From assembly GCA_018697195.1 (NCBI GenBank), contig CM031879.1, positions 30,136,473-30,200,472 on the forward strand: a stretch of 64,000 nt of DNA. Direction: 5' to 3'. The position numbers were made by a program, and so were the translations under genes. Source of the DNA: Certhia americana (taxonomy: Eukaryota; Chordata; Aves; Passeriformes; Certhiidae). Shown here one piece after another: positions 36,676-48,190 of this stretch (within the stretch, counting starts at the first letter, position 1; each line of letters begins with the position of its first letter). The notes beneath the pieces were generated by a model. The model was not told the origin of the DNA and did no database searches. It saw nothing but the letters and a program-made list of their open reading frames with translations.

Positions 36676-39379
36676 CAAGATAAATTAATACAGTATGACA
36701 AAGTGTTCAACAGACTTGTTCTGTTATTATTACCTATTTCAGAACTCCCAAATAAAATCAGTCAGCTGCAATGTATGCTGTGCTTCCCAGAGCTCCATTA
36801 GTTGTTTAGTACCATAAACCTGAGTATCTGTTAGAAAGGAAAAGGTTATATTAATGTCTCTAAAACTGTACTAAATAATTAAGTTGTCAAAAACAGAAGT
36901 AACGAAGTTACTTTAGGACCTTCCCAATATTAACAATTTGGTAACATTAGTAGTTAATGAAACACACAACCTCAAGAGCTATTAAATTACTTTACAAATG
37001 ACAGTCTGGGAAATAACATTATTTGCATTTTAAACTGAGGAAATTGAGGAACAGAAATGCCATTAGATGAAGCATAAATGGTGAATCACATTGATTCCAT
37101 AAAAAAACAGAAATGATGACACAGATTAATTTAACTGCATTTAACTGGGTCAATCTAGGAGTATAGTCACACCACACTCCTTTGTTGAGATAGAGGGTAG
37201 CCCAGCAAATACATTTTAGTTGTTAGTTATTTTTAGTTGTTAGTTATTTACATTTTAGTTTAGTAGTTATTAACAAAATGCTTCATATTGTCCTTGCAGC
37301 ACAAGGGTCTGAGAACTTACCAGGGATTGTCTTGTCATGGCTTAGCCATGATATCAATTGTCTAGAAGTGAGAAAATTATTGTCATAAGTTTCTTCATCT
37401 TATTTTTAGTTTATAACAACAAGTGGGTTAAATAATCTAGAACTCTAGAGCAAAATTTGAAAGATTTATCTGAGGTACCAGACTGCAAATGCCAATCAAC
37501 AAGAATCCAACAAGTGATCACTGGACAAGTACGCCTCATGAGCATTGTGGCTCTAGTTGTAAAAGAAAAAAGAAAACAGAAAAGCTGAATAATCTGAAAA
37601 TTATTAAAATAAGCAGCATATAATAAGTCTGTGCGAAGAAAACATATAAAATAAATCCAAGCAGATGCAAGACTGAAGAAATCTGTGTCATGAACATCAT
37701 GGTCCATCTGACAAAGACCTCAGGTGTCTGATGACTTTTTATAGTTCCCCTTTCCATTCTGCTTGAGAATTATTGAAGGGCCAGTCTTGGACTCAGAGGG
37801 ATACAGAAAGAGTGAGGACAACACCACTGAACAAGGAAGAAATATTAGGCAGATTTAGTATAAAAATGTTAATACTATTGATGAATATGTTCTGTGTTAG
37901 TTTGCATTATTAGGCTGTTAAAACATTAACTGGGCTACCTATAAATTCTTATCTCCATATGTATTATTTGCTCATAATTTTGAGCATAGTGAGACACAAA
38001 GCCTGGTCATATCCTAGGGCTCACAGACTGCCATAAGGTACATGGGCCTTTCATTCCCAGAGTAACACTGTAAGTTCTCCAGGAGCTCATACATTCTCAT
38101 CCAGCAATAATACCCTATTTATAGACTCAGTGATGAATGTTTCCTCTATATTTAGAGGGAGTGACAATACTTTCAACATATAATAATTATGGAACATAAG
38201 GATGCAAAACTAATTTTCTAATATGAATTCTAAATAAATAATATCTGTTTTCAGAAGGAGCAACTGAACTCCTGGTCAGTTTCAAAGATGGTAATCTGTG
38301 AATTTCAAATAATGCTTTTTCACAAAAGGAATTTCATCCTTCCTGATAATGGCTTCAGTCTTATAATACGTGGTATTGTTGTATTCTGCCTGCACTGGAA
38401 TGGTTGCATTTCAATAGGAGTTGAAATAACATTCTTCCTAATACATATGCCAAAATACCCCTAGCATGTAAATAAAATGCCATTTTTATTATTAGCTTCT
38501 TCCCAGTCCATTCTTTATAATACAAATTTGGTACTTTTCAGCAGACTATCACATTTTGAAATATCCTCTTTTTCTCTCATATTTGCTATCACAAAATATC
38601 ATGGCAGATTAGTCTTGTTCACCAGAATGATGCCCCAGCAGGAATATAGAAAAAAAGATACCCCAGCTTTTTCAAAACCATAGTTCTTGCAACAGGAACT
38701 TAAGCTTTAATTTCTTTAGAATTCATGATTTGTCAGTGGACAGGAATAGGAGTAGGAAATTATTGCTGATGAGCCTGAAACAAAAACAGACAAAATCACT
38801 ATTTGGTAAAATCCTGAGCAAGGGAGTAATGGCAAAAATTATTTTTCTACTGTAATCAGTGCATAAACAAACAATATAGAAGTTAAACAATTCTGCATAG
38901 GAAATGTGGTAAGACTAATTTACACTTGCATGGAGTTTTCTGAGTATTTCAGAATCAAATCAAGATTGTCCAAAAGTATAAATGGGGGAAAATTGTTTAG
39001 TATGATTGTGGAAGAAGTACAGAAGTACAACAGACAAAACAAGGAGTGATAAGTGTAAATGTGTAAAATCCAGCAATGGGCAAGAAGCTTGCAAATGATA
39101 ACTCCACACCTCCAACTGCCCTCCCCCCCAAAAAAATAATTTAAAAAAGAGACAATATATAAAAGCTTTAGAGAGCATCACAAAATGAAGTAAAATTTCT
39201 TGAGCCTCATGAAGAAAATGACATATTAACACATAACATATCAGAGGCAGAAGTATCCTGGGGTTTTTCACTTCCTTTTTCACGAGAAGGTTAAGAGCGA
39301 TTAGATGATTCATAAGATTGCTGTTATTAACAAAGGGATGTGAACATAGGCCAGACTAGAATAAAAATAAATCAGAGAA
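36676..39379. other. non-coding stretch with a short local tandem repeat
   Basis: AT-rich DNA. At 37211-37270 the words TTTAGTTGTTAGTTATTT and ACATTTTAGTT repeat two to three times in tandem. The 98- and 117-codon minus-strand frames at 37411-37707 and 38960-39313 are rich in Phe/Leu, as expected from AT-rich non-coding sequence. Confidence 0.55.
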
Positions 39380-40440
39380 TATTTAGGTATTCAGGAAAGT
39401 TATATATATTCAAGTCACAAGGCTTAAGAAAATTTATTGTAGAGCAAATCAATCTTTGAATTGCTAGTGATTATCTTCTAGACTTCATGGAGAATAGATG
39501 AAATCTGAAAGGGATGGAGAAGGATAAATATTGATCTTAACTTTTAGAAAAAGAAAAATAAACACCTGGGGAATTAGAGATCAGTAAACATAACTTTATC
39601 TTTGCAGAATGATACTGAAGTAAACGATTAAATAATCAATTTATAAGGTCCTAAAAGCAATGAAGTAGCTTTAAGCATCCACTATCTGTGTCTTGAAACA
39701 AAACCTTTTCAACAGCCAGTCTGCTTGTCTTTACTGGCTTTCTCTCCCTCAGTAAACAGAGTAGAAGCACAGGCCATACTGTGATGAAACTGGGAAATGT
39801 TTTTGGCTCAGTCTCTCTCAGGAGAAAAGGCTGTGTCTGGTATTTTGGTTCTGGCTGAACACAGCTGCCTTTCAGGTAAAAGAACCATTTTTAACATAAC
39901 TATCACTAGTTTGCATCACACTGTATGATCATATTAGGTGGGAACAGGGTAAGGCTGCACTACATATAATTCTGGTCAATGTTTTCATGAACATTATCAA
40001 TTGTCAAAAAGCTCTTTATCATATTTGTAGAAAATTGAGCTGAGGGGGGCTGCAGTAGATTTAGAATTCAAAGTAATTCTGAATAAATTGGTGAAATGGG
40101 CTCGGATCAGTACAACAAAATTCAATAACAGCACCTATGAAGTACTGCAGGAAACCCAAGTAGATGCATAAGGCAAACAGGTGACTACATAGCTACACTG
40201 CAAAAAAGGATCTGAGGTATATAAAGGCTGTAAAACTGGATACAAATCAACAGTGTATTGCCCTTGCAAAGAAAGATTATATTATAAAGAGTTTTAGCAT
40301 ATAAGAAATAGAAGGCAGCATTCCTGCTGTCCTAGGCACTGGAGTGACAGGCACTAGAGTCCAGTTTTCAGGAGCAAACTTTCAGAAAGATATTAAATAA
40401 AAGAAATACTTTTAGGTTGAAAAAATCAAAAGGGAATTCA
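39380..40440 (+). mobile_element. ancient CR1 LINE, about 1 kb, reverse-transcriptase region
   Basis: The old amniote CR1 type. The left part matches the reverse-transcriptase domain: 'cttcatggagaatagatgaa', 'atggagaaggataaatattg' and 'cacctggggaattagagatc' (CR1: ggaaattayagaccagt). The right part matches the end of RT and beyond: 'aattctggtcaatgttttc', 'aaaattgagctgagggggg', 'agaattcaaagtaattctga', 'ataaattggtgaaatgggct', 'gaagtactgcaggaaac' and 'atcaacagtgtattgccctt'. About 39680-39890 does not match and may be an insertion or an unalignable part. Many stops; dead. Confidence 0.78.
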
Positions 40441-42540
40441 AGATCCAATCTGTCATTGCTACTCCATGGTCTGTCACAATCTTCATGCCTCAGCTGTCTT
40501 GTCCTGAGTAGGTCTTTTCCTCGACAGCTGGTTAAAAAAAAAATCTAGACTAAATTCTTTCATATTACCAGCAAACTAATAGCTGGGGAAATTAAAACTG
40601 AAATAGCCTACTTCTCCACCTAAATCCTGATTTCTTACAGCTTTTCTTAATAATTCTGTGACTGTAGTATGTAAATTAATCTGCCTTTGAAAAAGCGCAA
40701 CTAGACATTACTGGCTAGATTTAGTTCAGTGCATGATTTATTCACTGATACATTTATGAGCATAAATTGATCTGCCACTTCTAGGACCAGATACTTGATA
40801 ATATGCATAATCCTTAAAATATGCAAGATACAGATAAAAATACATTCGGTTATCAGGAAGCTATTCTAAATCATCTCCAAAGTCATATCAGCTGAAATCA
40901 TACTCCTCAGCTGATTTCTCATTTTCATTCTACCTCGCTCCAAGAGTACCATAAACTAGGGATGCATTCTCACAGAAGAAACTTAGCTTATTTGTAGCAC
41001 TTGAGTAGAGTGAAGTTTCTGACAAGACTTCAGGTAGATTGCAGTAGCAGATTTTATCAGCTGGCTCAGTAAGTAGAGAATTTCAGCAGGAAGATCATAC
41101 ATCCTTGTTTATATTGGAAGATGAAGCTGGAGGAATGGTATCCATCACATCACCTTTATGCCACGCACTCCATGAAGCATTGAACCTTTATTTGAGTGCA
41201 GAGAATGTCAAAAGAATGTCAATTTCTTTTTCAGGTAAGAATCAAATAAATGTTGTAAAATTTCCAGACTAAACCCCACCAGATACAGACAACCTGCAAT
41301 GCTGACTGTTCAGTCACATAAAAGTGTTTGTTTTCAGGGACTTAAGAGTAAGCTTGTATTTCCACTTCCATTTTGGTTTTCCATTGCTGGAGACAGCATT
41401 TCCACATTTCACAGCATATTTTCATTGCAGACAAGTATTATATCTAATTTTTTTTTTTTTTCTTTTTAAATATACTCTCTTAACATCTGACTAGGACTGA
41501 GTGATGACCCACTAAAGCTCGTTAATAAGAATTAGAATGTTTCTTAAGAGTTTTAGCAGTGAATTTTTCTTTTCTACTATTTTTTTTTTCCTACTTTGGG
41601 CTGCAATCTGACATGACAGCACAAGGTCTTAATTTCTTGCTAAGGATTCACGGATAGATGGATAGATAAATAGAGAGAGAAAAGCAGTAAGGTAATTGCT
41701 TTTAATGGAGGGGGCGGGAGTGGTGGCAGAGAGAAGGCAGAAATTATAAATGCTCCTAAATCAGACTGTTTCTTTTCTTATATCAGGGCTTGTTCTATTT
41801 ATAGTTACCAATGGAGAAAGACCCACATTTTAAAGAATTTTAAATGCATCATGACAATGAAGGAATGAGAAAGTTCTCAGAGAAATGCACAGTTATCAGC
41901 TCCCAAATTAAGCTCATAGTAAAAGGCAGAATGTCAGGAGAAATCAGGCCAGATTCAGCAGATCAAGGGCTCTGAGGACTCTGCATGAGCAAAACCCTGG
42001 TTCAGCCAGTAAGGAGGCTGAGCATGGACTCTTAACAGGCATATACAGAGCACATGTGTGCATTTGTACATATTATGAAATGCACGCAACCAGCGATTCA
42101 GATAGCATGCATGGCACTCACAGACACATGCAGCACATCAACATTGTCCTGCTCCCCCCTCTGACTGAGCAGAATGGAATAACAATAGTGAAAATGTCTC
42201 AGACAGAGAGAGACAGAAATTCATGCCTCCCATGTTCCCCTGCAGCCAACCCTGCTGTGCTTTGACCCTCTGTGTTCCTTTTGGCTGTGTAGACCATCTT
42301 TAACCACACAGCTTAGCAAGGACAAGGCAGTCAGTGACTGGAAATTACATTCAGAGATGGAAAGGAGGTAGTTAATTAGGCAGGAGAGAAATCCATTCAG
42401 GATTGTAAGGAGGGAAATCTACAGAAAACTGAGGCAAATTCTGAAATTGTGGGAGAGGGTTCTTCAATAACATCATAAGAAAACAGATTAATATTTAGGG
42501 ACTTGGTTTGATTCTGAAAGATGTATCTCACTGAGAACAG
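40441..42540. other. non-coding stretch with simple repeats
   Basis: Contains T-runs at about 41448-41461 and 41580-41590, and a short degenerate GATA repeat (41652-41682). From 41990 to 42300 the DNA is more GC-rich, with a 7-bp-arm hairpin (GCTGTGT...ACACAGC, about 42284-42312). No gene is recognised. Confidence 0.55.
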
Positions 42541-42785
42541 TTATAGAATCATAGAAAAGAATGTTCTGTGTTGCAAAGGACCTAAAAGGTCACCTAATTC
42601 CAACTCCACTGTCATGGGCAGGGATACATTCCACTAGACCAAGTTCTAAGCCCATTCCAACAAGGCCTTGAACACTTCCAGGGATGCAACATCCACAAAG
42701 TCTATGGGAAATCTGTTCGTGTGTCTCACCACCCTCATAGTAAAGATTTTCTTCCTCATATCTAAAATAAATCTAATAAAATGTT
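42541..42785 (-). mobile_element. CR1 LINE 3'-end fragment, minus strand
   Basis: The 3' octamers are at the left (ttatagaatcatagaa), followed by 'aaaggacctaaaaggtcacc', 'tgtcatgggcagggataca', 'ttgaacacttccagggatg', 'ctcaccaccctcatagtaaa' and 'ttcttcctcatatctaa'. It is a 5'-truncated CR1 copy. Confidence 0.95.
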
Positions 42786-42816
42786 GCCAAAACACACATA
42801 TTTAAAAAATTGTGCT

Positions 42817-42962
42817 GTCTCCATCCTTGGAGATTTTTAAAACTAATCTGGATGAAGCCCTGAATAACTTGGTCTGATCTGAGAGACAGCCTTGGTTTGT
42901 GTCAGAGGTTACAGTAGAGAGCTCCTGAAGTTTCTTTCAGTCTGAATTGTTCTGTGATTCTG
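42817..42962 (+). mobile_element. CR1 LINE 3'-end fragment, plus strand
   Basis: CR1 tail of another subfamily: 'ctccatccttggagattttt', 'aaaactaatctggatgaagc', 'ctcctgaagtttctttcag' and terminal octamers 'ttctgtgattctgc'. Only about 31 bp separate it from the opposite-strand CR1 at 42541-42785, giving a head-to-head pair. Confidence 0.9.
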
Positions 42963-45754
42963 CAATCCTAAGTAACTTCGTGCATCAAAAAATTTGTTTG
43001 CATATCTGAAAACAGTCAAGACAGTGGGCATGTTCTGATGAGGCTGTAAACATATCATATCTGCAGATCTCTCTTTCTGCAGGCTATCAGTTTCAACTGT
43101 AGATAAATTCATGGCATAGAAGTTGGGATGGTTTTACCTCAAATCTTGAGTTCAAACCAAACATTCCATTGAGCCTGAACCCAAATCAACTTAGAATGTC
43201 ATTTGTGACATCTGTCAGTATAAATATCATCAAACTACGACACAAGAAGAGGGTGAGTTTCAGGGAGGAGTCATCCTCTCAGATGAGCTGTCAGCCTTTT
43301 TAGCCTGCAGGGATGAGACAACAGATCTTTGACTTGTACCAATAGCTCCTTTCTTGAAAATTGTCTCTAAGCAATTAAGTATCTTGTGATGTGCCTGGTT
43401 TTTTGAGGTTAGCATAACAGAGTTGCTGCAAGATGATGCTTGCATTAATTTTTTAATTTTTAATTTCATTGTGACTTTCTGAGATGAATTTTTCTGTCAG
43501 CAAAACCTGCTTTCCCCTGTTCTAGCTGCATGAAGGTTATAATTGATAACTGATGAGAATTAAGCCTCTGCCAAGGAGCTTTACATTGGCAAAAAGATAT
43601 GAAGGTGGAACAGTCACCCCTCATAGCGCCGTGTTTCATGTAATGGATAGAAAGGAAAGTTCACAATAATGGTTCTGAAACAGTGCATAAAGTCCACTGA
43701 TAAATACCAACTGGAGATGTGCTTCGAAGCACAGAACCGATCCAGCAATAGAACACAAAAATTAAAAGTTGTAAAGATGTCATTGGACCTGAATAAAGCT
43801 CAAATGTTTTTAAACTATTTTCCCACTGTCCCTGTTTAATTTGATTAACTGCCTGTGAGCAGTTCGTATTTTCATTCTAAGTTATTTCACCCCTACCTTA
43901 AAACTTTCTGTAAATACTGAAGGGAATTCAAAAGATGCAAAAAAATTTGGAAGAATTGGGAGAAATTAGAACAATTACTTGAAAAAAAAAAGATGTCCCT
44001 TCCATAAATTGAGTGTTAAAAGTGTTGGCATGAACAACAAGAAAACTTAACCATGAACAAGATTTTGATTTCCATTCAGGCGAGTAAGTGGTGCCCTTCA
44101 GAAGCAGTCATTCATAACACTGGGGAAATTCTCACTATGCTGAACATACAGCAACTGGTGGAATGTTCAAATGTCATTCTTGCTCTGTGAGGGCAGGAAA
44201 CCACTGAAGAGTAAACATGTTCCAATGAAATAGTGTTAAGCAGGTTTTTATGGGCGTGGGAGATTTGTCCTGAGAAAAAGGTTGTTCTTTCCATTTAAGC
44301 TATGCCCATGGCAGTCAAGAACTATGAAATATTTTTTTACTGTATAGCAGACACGCATGAACCAAGAAAAGCTAAACATACTACTTTTCTTGAAAAGTCA
44401 TATGAAAATTTTTATAAACTCCTCCTTGTAATCTTATATGCCATCTCGACAAGATGGTTATAGTGGTAAAGAATTTTCTCATTATGATATGGAATGTCAT
44501 TATGGTATAAACACATGTTTTTATACCCATTATTCTTATTTCCCTTCCTCTGAGCATATTACATATTTCTACACATCATATATTGCTACAATCTGCTTTC
44601 AAAAACAAATACAGAATAGAGATATAAAAATATTAGAACATGTACACATTGAACACTAAATACAGGTGGATGTTGACCATGAGTCTGTTTTCTGCACTGT
44701 TTTCTGGACTTTGTATGCAAACATCCAATCACAATGTGCTGCATATATCTCAAATACTGTGAAATTAAACAACTTCTCACCTTTCTGGAAGCTAATCTTC
44801 AGCAAATGTAAGATTTATATTTAATAAAAGTGGATCAAATAATGATACATATTTTGGTTTTTGCTCAGATGTGCTAATTGTTAATACCTTTCACTAGCAT
44901 TTTCCATTTCTAACATAGATGACATTGGTTAATTTCATCTTGTAGAGTGAGAAGATTAAATATTGTAGGGACAAATGAACCCATATTGAGCCTCATTTCT
45001 TATGGTTTCATGAAGGATAGATGAACCATCACCATGTGGTGATGTAACCATAAAAATACCCATTTGTTTGCTAAACATTTTAAGCAATTCCGCCTTCATG
45101 CTTTTAGTTATACAGCTGATTATTAACAGTTCTGGAATCTAAAAAGGTCTCCCAATTCACTAAGGAGTTAAGTGAAATTTAGTGCTTGTAAAATAGTATC
45201 CACAGATTATGCTGCATGCTTCTGTCCTACAATAAAAGGTCATCTTGAAAATGAGGACTGAATACCTCGTGATCATTCTACCCTTATTTTTTTAATAAAG
45301 CTGCCTACACAACATGTTTAATGGTGATGACTTTGAAATACCAACATTCATCCAATAGAAATGAGTGAAAGACTGAACAGAATTTTAAGATCCACTGGGG
45401 GAAAAAATCCCCATGAAATGAAAACCGCTTCCTGATTCAGCACCAAACTGCAAGGAATTAGTCTAATATTTATTGGTTATTAACTCTATGTTAGGATTTT
45501 CTCTGGCCCAGAAAAGGCTTACTGGAACTGCATCCAGCACACAGACAGTGAGCAAAATATTTCTATCTCCTCCTCACAAACTAGTCTTAAAAAAAGCAGA
45601 GTATCTGCATCCTAATATCACTCCTGATTCTCATAAGAATCTTATGCAAGAATGCCTTCAGAACCATGTCAGATTTGCCAACAATTTATGGAAGTGTACA
45701 AAGAATAATTGCATGATGCAGAGGGGAAAAACACCTGTTAGTGTGATAGGAGTT
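42963..45754. other. non-coding stretch
   Basis: AT-rich DNA without recognised repeats. The 112-codon plus-strand frame at 45473-45811 has no recognisable domain. Confidence 0.5.
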
Positions 45755-46063
45755 TTACCGGCTAATCACACTCATCAGTTCTGTGCCTCTGCTGTCAAAA
45801 GCAGGATCTAAAAGCAGGAAGAGCTTCCTGTAAGCTCCAGTGTTAATCATATCCAAACACCTTTCAGAAGATCTGCACCTGTTCTTAGGCACCAAAGAAG
45901 CACCTGCATCACCAGGGATAGCAATTTTTCTTGTGGAGTGGGCTTCACGTAATTCAGTGTACTCCACAGCACATTCACAGACTCTACAACGAATCCCAGA
46001 AGCAGTACAGTCCCAGCATGAGTTTAGGCAAGAAAACTCTGGCGTTCTTCCGAATGCTGCTAC
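45755..46063 (-). other. Cys-rich open reading stretch, coding status unknown
   Basis: The minus strand is open for 102 codons from just inside a TAG (46064-46066) to TAA at 45755-45757. It starts within the stretch, so there is no clear initiator for the whole frame. The reading includes SCLNSCWDCTASGIRCRVCE (six Cys within about 20 residues), then a basic/polar part and LFLLLDPAFDSRGTELMSV near the end. It keeps several CpGs. The plus strand is also open across most of the same interval (45840-46154), which lowers the evidence for coding. The nearest possible acceptor (ACCATAG|GTAG) has a poor pyrimidine tract. I do not recognise the protein; old coding remnant, real terminal exon or chance are all possible. 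Confidence 0.2.
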
Positions 46064-47622
46064 CTATGGTACACATGGTGCAATCATTGGCTGCAAATGC
46101 ATATATTTCAATGGAAATAACTTAAAACCTGCAATATTGATATCAGGTTTTTAAAGAATTGTGAGTTTAATTTTTTTTTATTGCTGTGGTAAAAGGACTG
46201 CTAATCTTCACTTATTATATTGCATCTGATAAATTTTATGGATTTGTCTCTATAAGGGTTGATTTCTTTGTCAAAGAAAACATCAATTTAAGTGCAAGCC
46301 TCTATGCCTTCTACTTTAGGGACATAGAGTGCTATTTAATTGGTTTGTATATATTGCCTGCTAATTTTTATACTTTAACAAAACCCTTTGGCATTGCTGT
46401 GGTTTCTCATTTCCTTACAATTAAGCAGAAAACAAGTCCTTAATAAAAATGCAGAACTTTATTAGACTTAGATTTATGTGCAATAAAAAAATTACAGAGC
46501 AGTGCAGTCCAACTTGTGATTGCTAACAAGGTATGAAAGCTCTCTTTTTAAATTATCAAACAATTTTTAATCTAAAGATAAGTAAGAAAAAAGAAAAAAA
46601 AATTAATTAAAACTAAAACACCAAACCACAGCTTTTAAATAACATTGTAAAACATTCTACAGGCAAATTGAATGGAACTAATCTCTATTTTCTTTCCTAC
46701 ACCCCTTTTCTGTTATGCATGGTGTAGAGCCACAGCACAGCTGAACACTAGGGAGTATTTGTTCTGTTCCTCCTACAATTACTCCAGCTGTGCATCCCCT
46801 AAAATCTATGAATGTAGGTAGTAAATCCCACGTTGGGATGCTTGCTTATTCCCTACCTGATGGATTGCCAATATCACGTTCCCTGCTTCTCTCAGCTCAT
46901 ATTTTGAAGCTGTGAGGAACACAGACCTGAGGAAAATCCAATGTGTCTGCATTTCATGATGTCATGCAGAGAAAAAGACCATAGCACAACCTCAATGTGA
47001 AGCAGAAATTAACTGCATCTTGTTGCACACTTCAGCTGCAGCAAGCTGTGTTGGTGCACAGGTTTTAATCCTGAGCAACCAGAGGAGAGGATGTGATTGT
47101 GCAGATCAGATTACTCATGATCCCGCGCAAGCTTTGTGTACTTAAGCGGGTTCAGATAACAGTGCCAGTCTCTTGCCTATGTTGGTCTGGTTTGCATTGT
47201 GTGTACATTTATATCTTCAAAGTACATGCCCAACCTTGCTACAGCTTAGACCTGAGATTAAGATCATCAGTGGCAATGTGTGGCAGAGTAGGAGCAGAAA
47301 CCTTTTGTGTGTTAAAGCCCTCAGGATCTAGCTTTCCTTATTCTTACTAGAGGCTCGGCTTCTATGCACAAATTCTTCTGGAGGCCTTCATAAAAACTCC
47401 TTCTTAAGGAGCTTTTTATGTATACACCTATGTGACATTGTGGTAAGAAGAAACCTGGTACAGTTGGGAACACCTTAGCATGAACCTAAGAAGAAGTTCC
47501 CATTCCATGGCAAGGCTATTATGTACTGGCTTGTTTGTGTGTGGTGAGAAATGTTCTTCACTGACATCAAGGCTGGTCACCTGTCCCTGTAGCAATTGGC
47601 TCACAATAAGGAACAAGCATGC
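46064..47622. other. non-coding stretch
   Basis: Moderately complex DNA. A small imperfect palindrome (aaaactccttcttaaggagc, about 47394) is present. No transposon, exon or RNA gene that I can support. Confidence 0.5.
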
Positions 47623-48190
47623 TGCTGCGATTCAACCCCAGCCAGCAGCTAAGTACCATGCAGTTGCTCCCTTACCTCCCCAGTGAATTGGGATGAGAGT
47701 CAACAAAAAGGTGGGTTAAGATAAGAACACTTTAACAGTTGAAACAAATTTAGTTGATGGTACTGATGATAATGATAATAATTGCAATAACAGTAATTAT
47801 TAAAAAAAAAAAAAAAAAAAAAAAGAGGAAAATAAAACCCAAGAGAAATCAGTGGCCCAAAATACAATTGCTCACCACCTACTTGCCAGTGCTCATCTTA
47901 GTGATCACTCCTCCCAACGAATTCCCCACAGTTTATATACTGGGCTTGATGTTCTGTGGTATGGAATAAGACCTTTGGCCAGCTTGGGTCAGCTGTCCTG
48001 GCCACACTTCCTCCCAGCTCCTCACTGGCAGAGCATGGGACATGGAAAAGTCCTTGACTTAAAAAACACTTATACACACACAAAAAAAAAAAAATAAATA
48101 CCAGTGCATTTTCAATGTTATTCTCATACCAAATACAAAACACAGCACTGTATCAGCTGCTAAGAAGAAAATGAACTCTATCGCAGGACA
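47623..48190 (-). mobile_element. solo ERVL-like LTR, minus strand
   Basis: About 568 bp, reading in reverse complement as a common avian ERVL-type LTR. Left edge tgctgcgattcaacccc, then 'agccagcagctaagtaccat', 'gtgggttaagataagaacac', 'tttaacag', 'caattgctcaccacctac', 'ggtatggaataagacctttg', 'gccagcttgggtcagctgtc', 'cctggcca' and 'cagcactgtatcagctgct', ending tctatcgcaggaca. Flanking 5-mers catgc / gatgt agree at three positions, compatible with a decayed 5-bp duplication. There is no internal provirus, so it is a solo LTR. An A23 run (47802-47824) and GATAAT-type repeats sit in its middle. Overlapping 71- and 81-codon frames are not genes. Confidence 0.85.
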
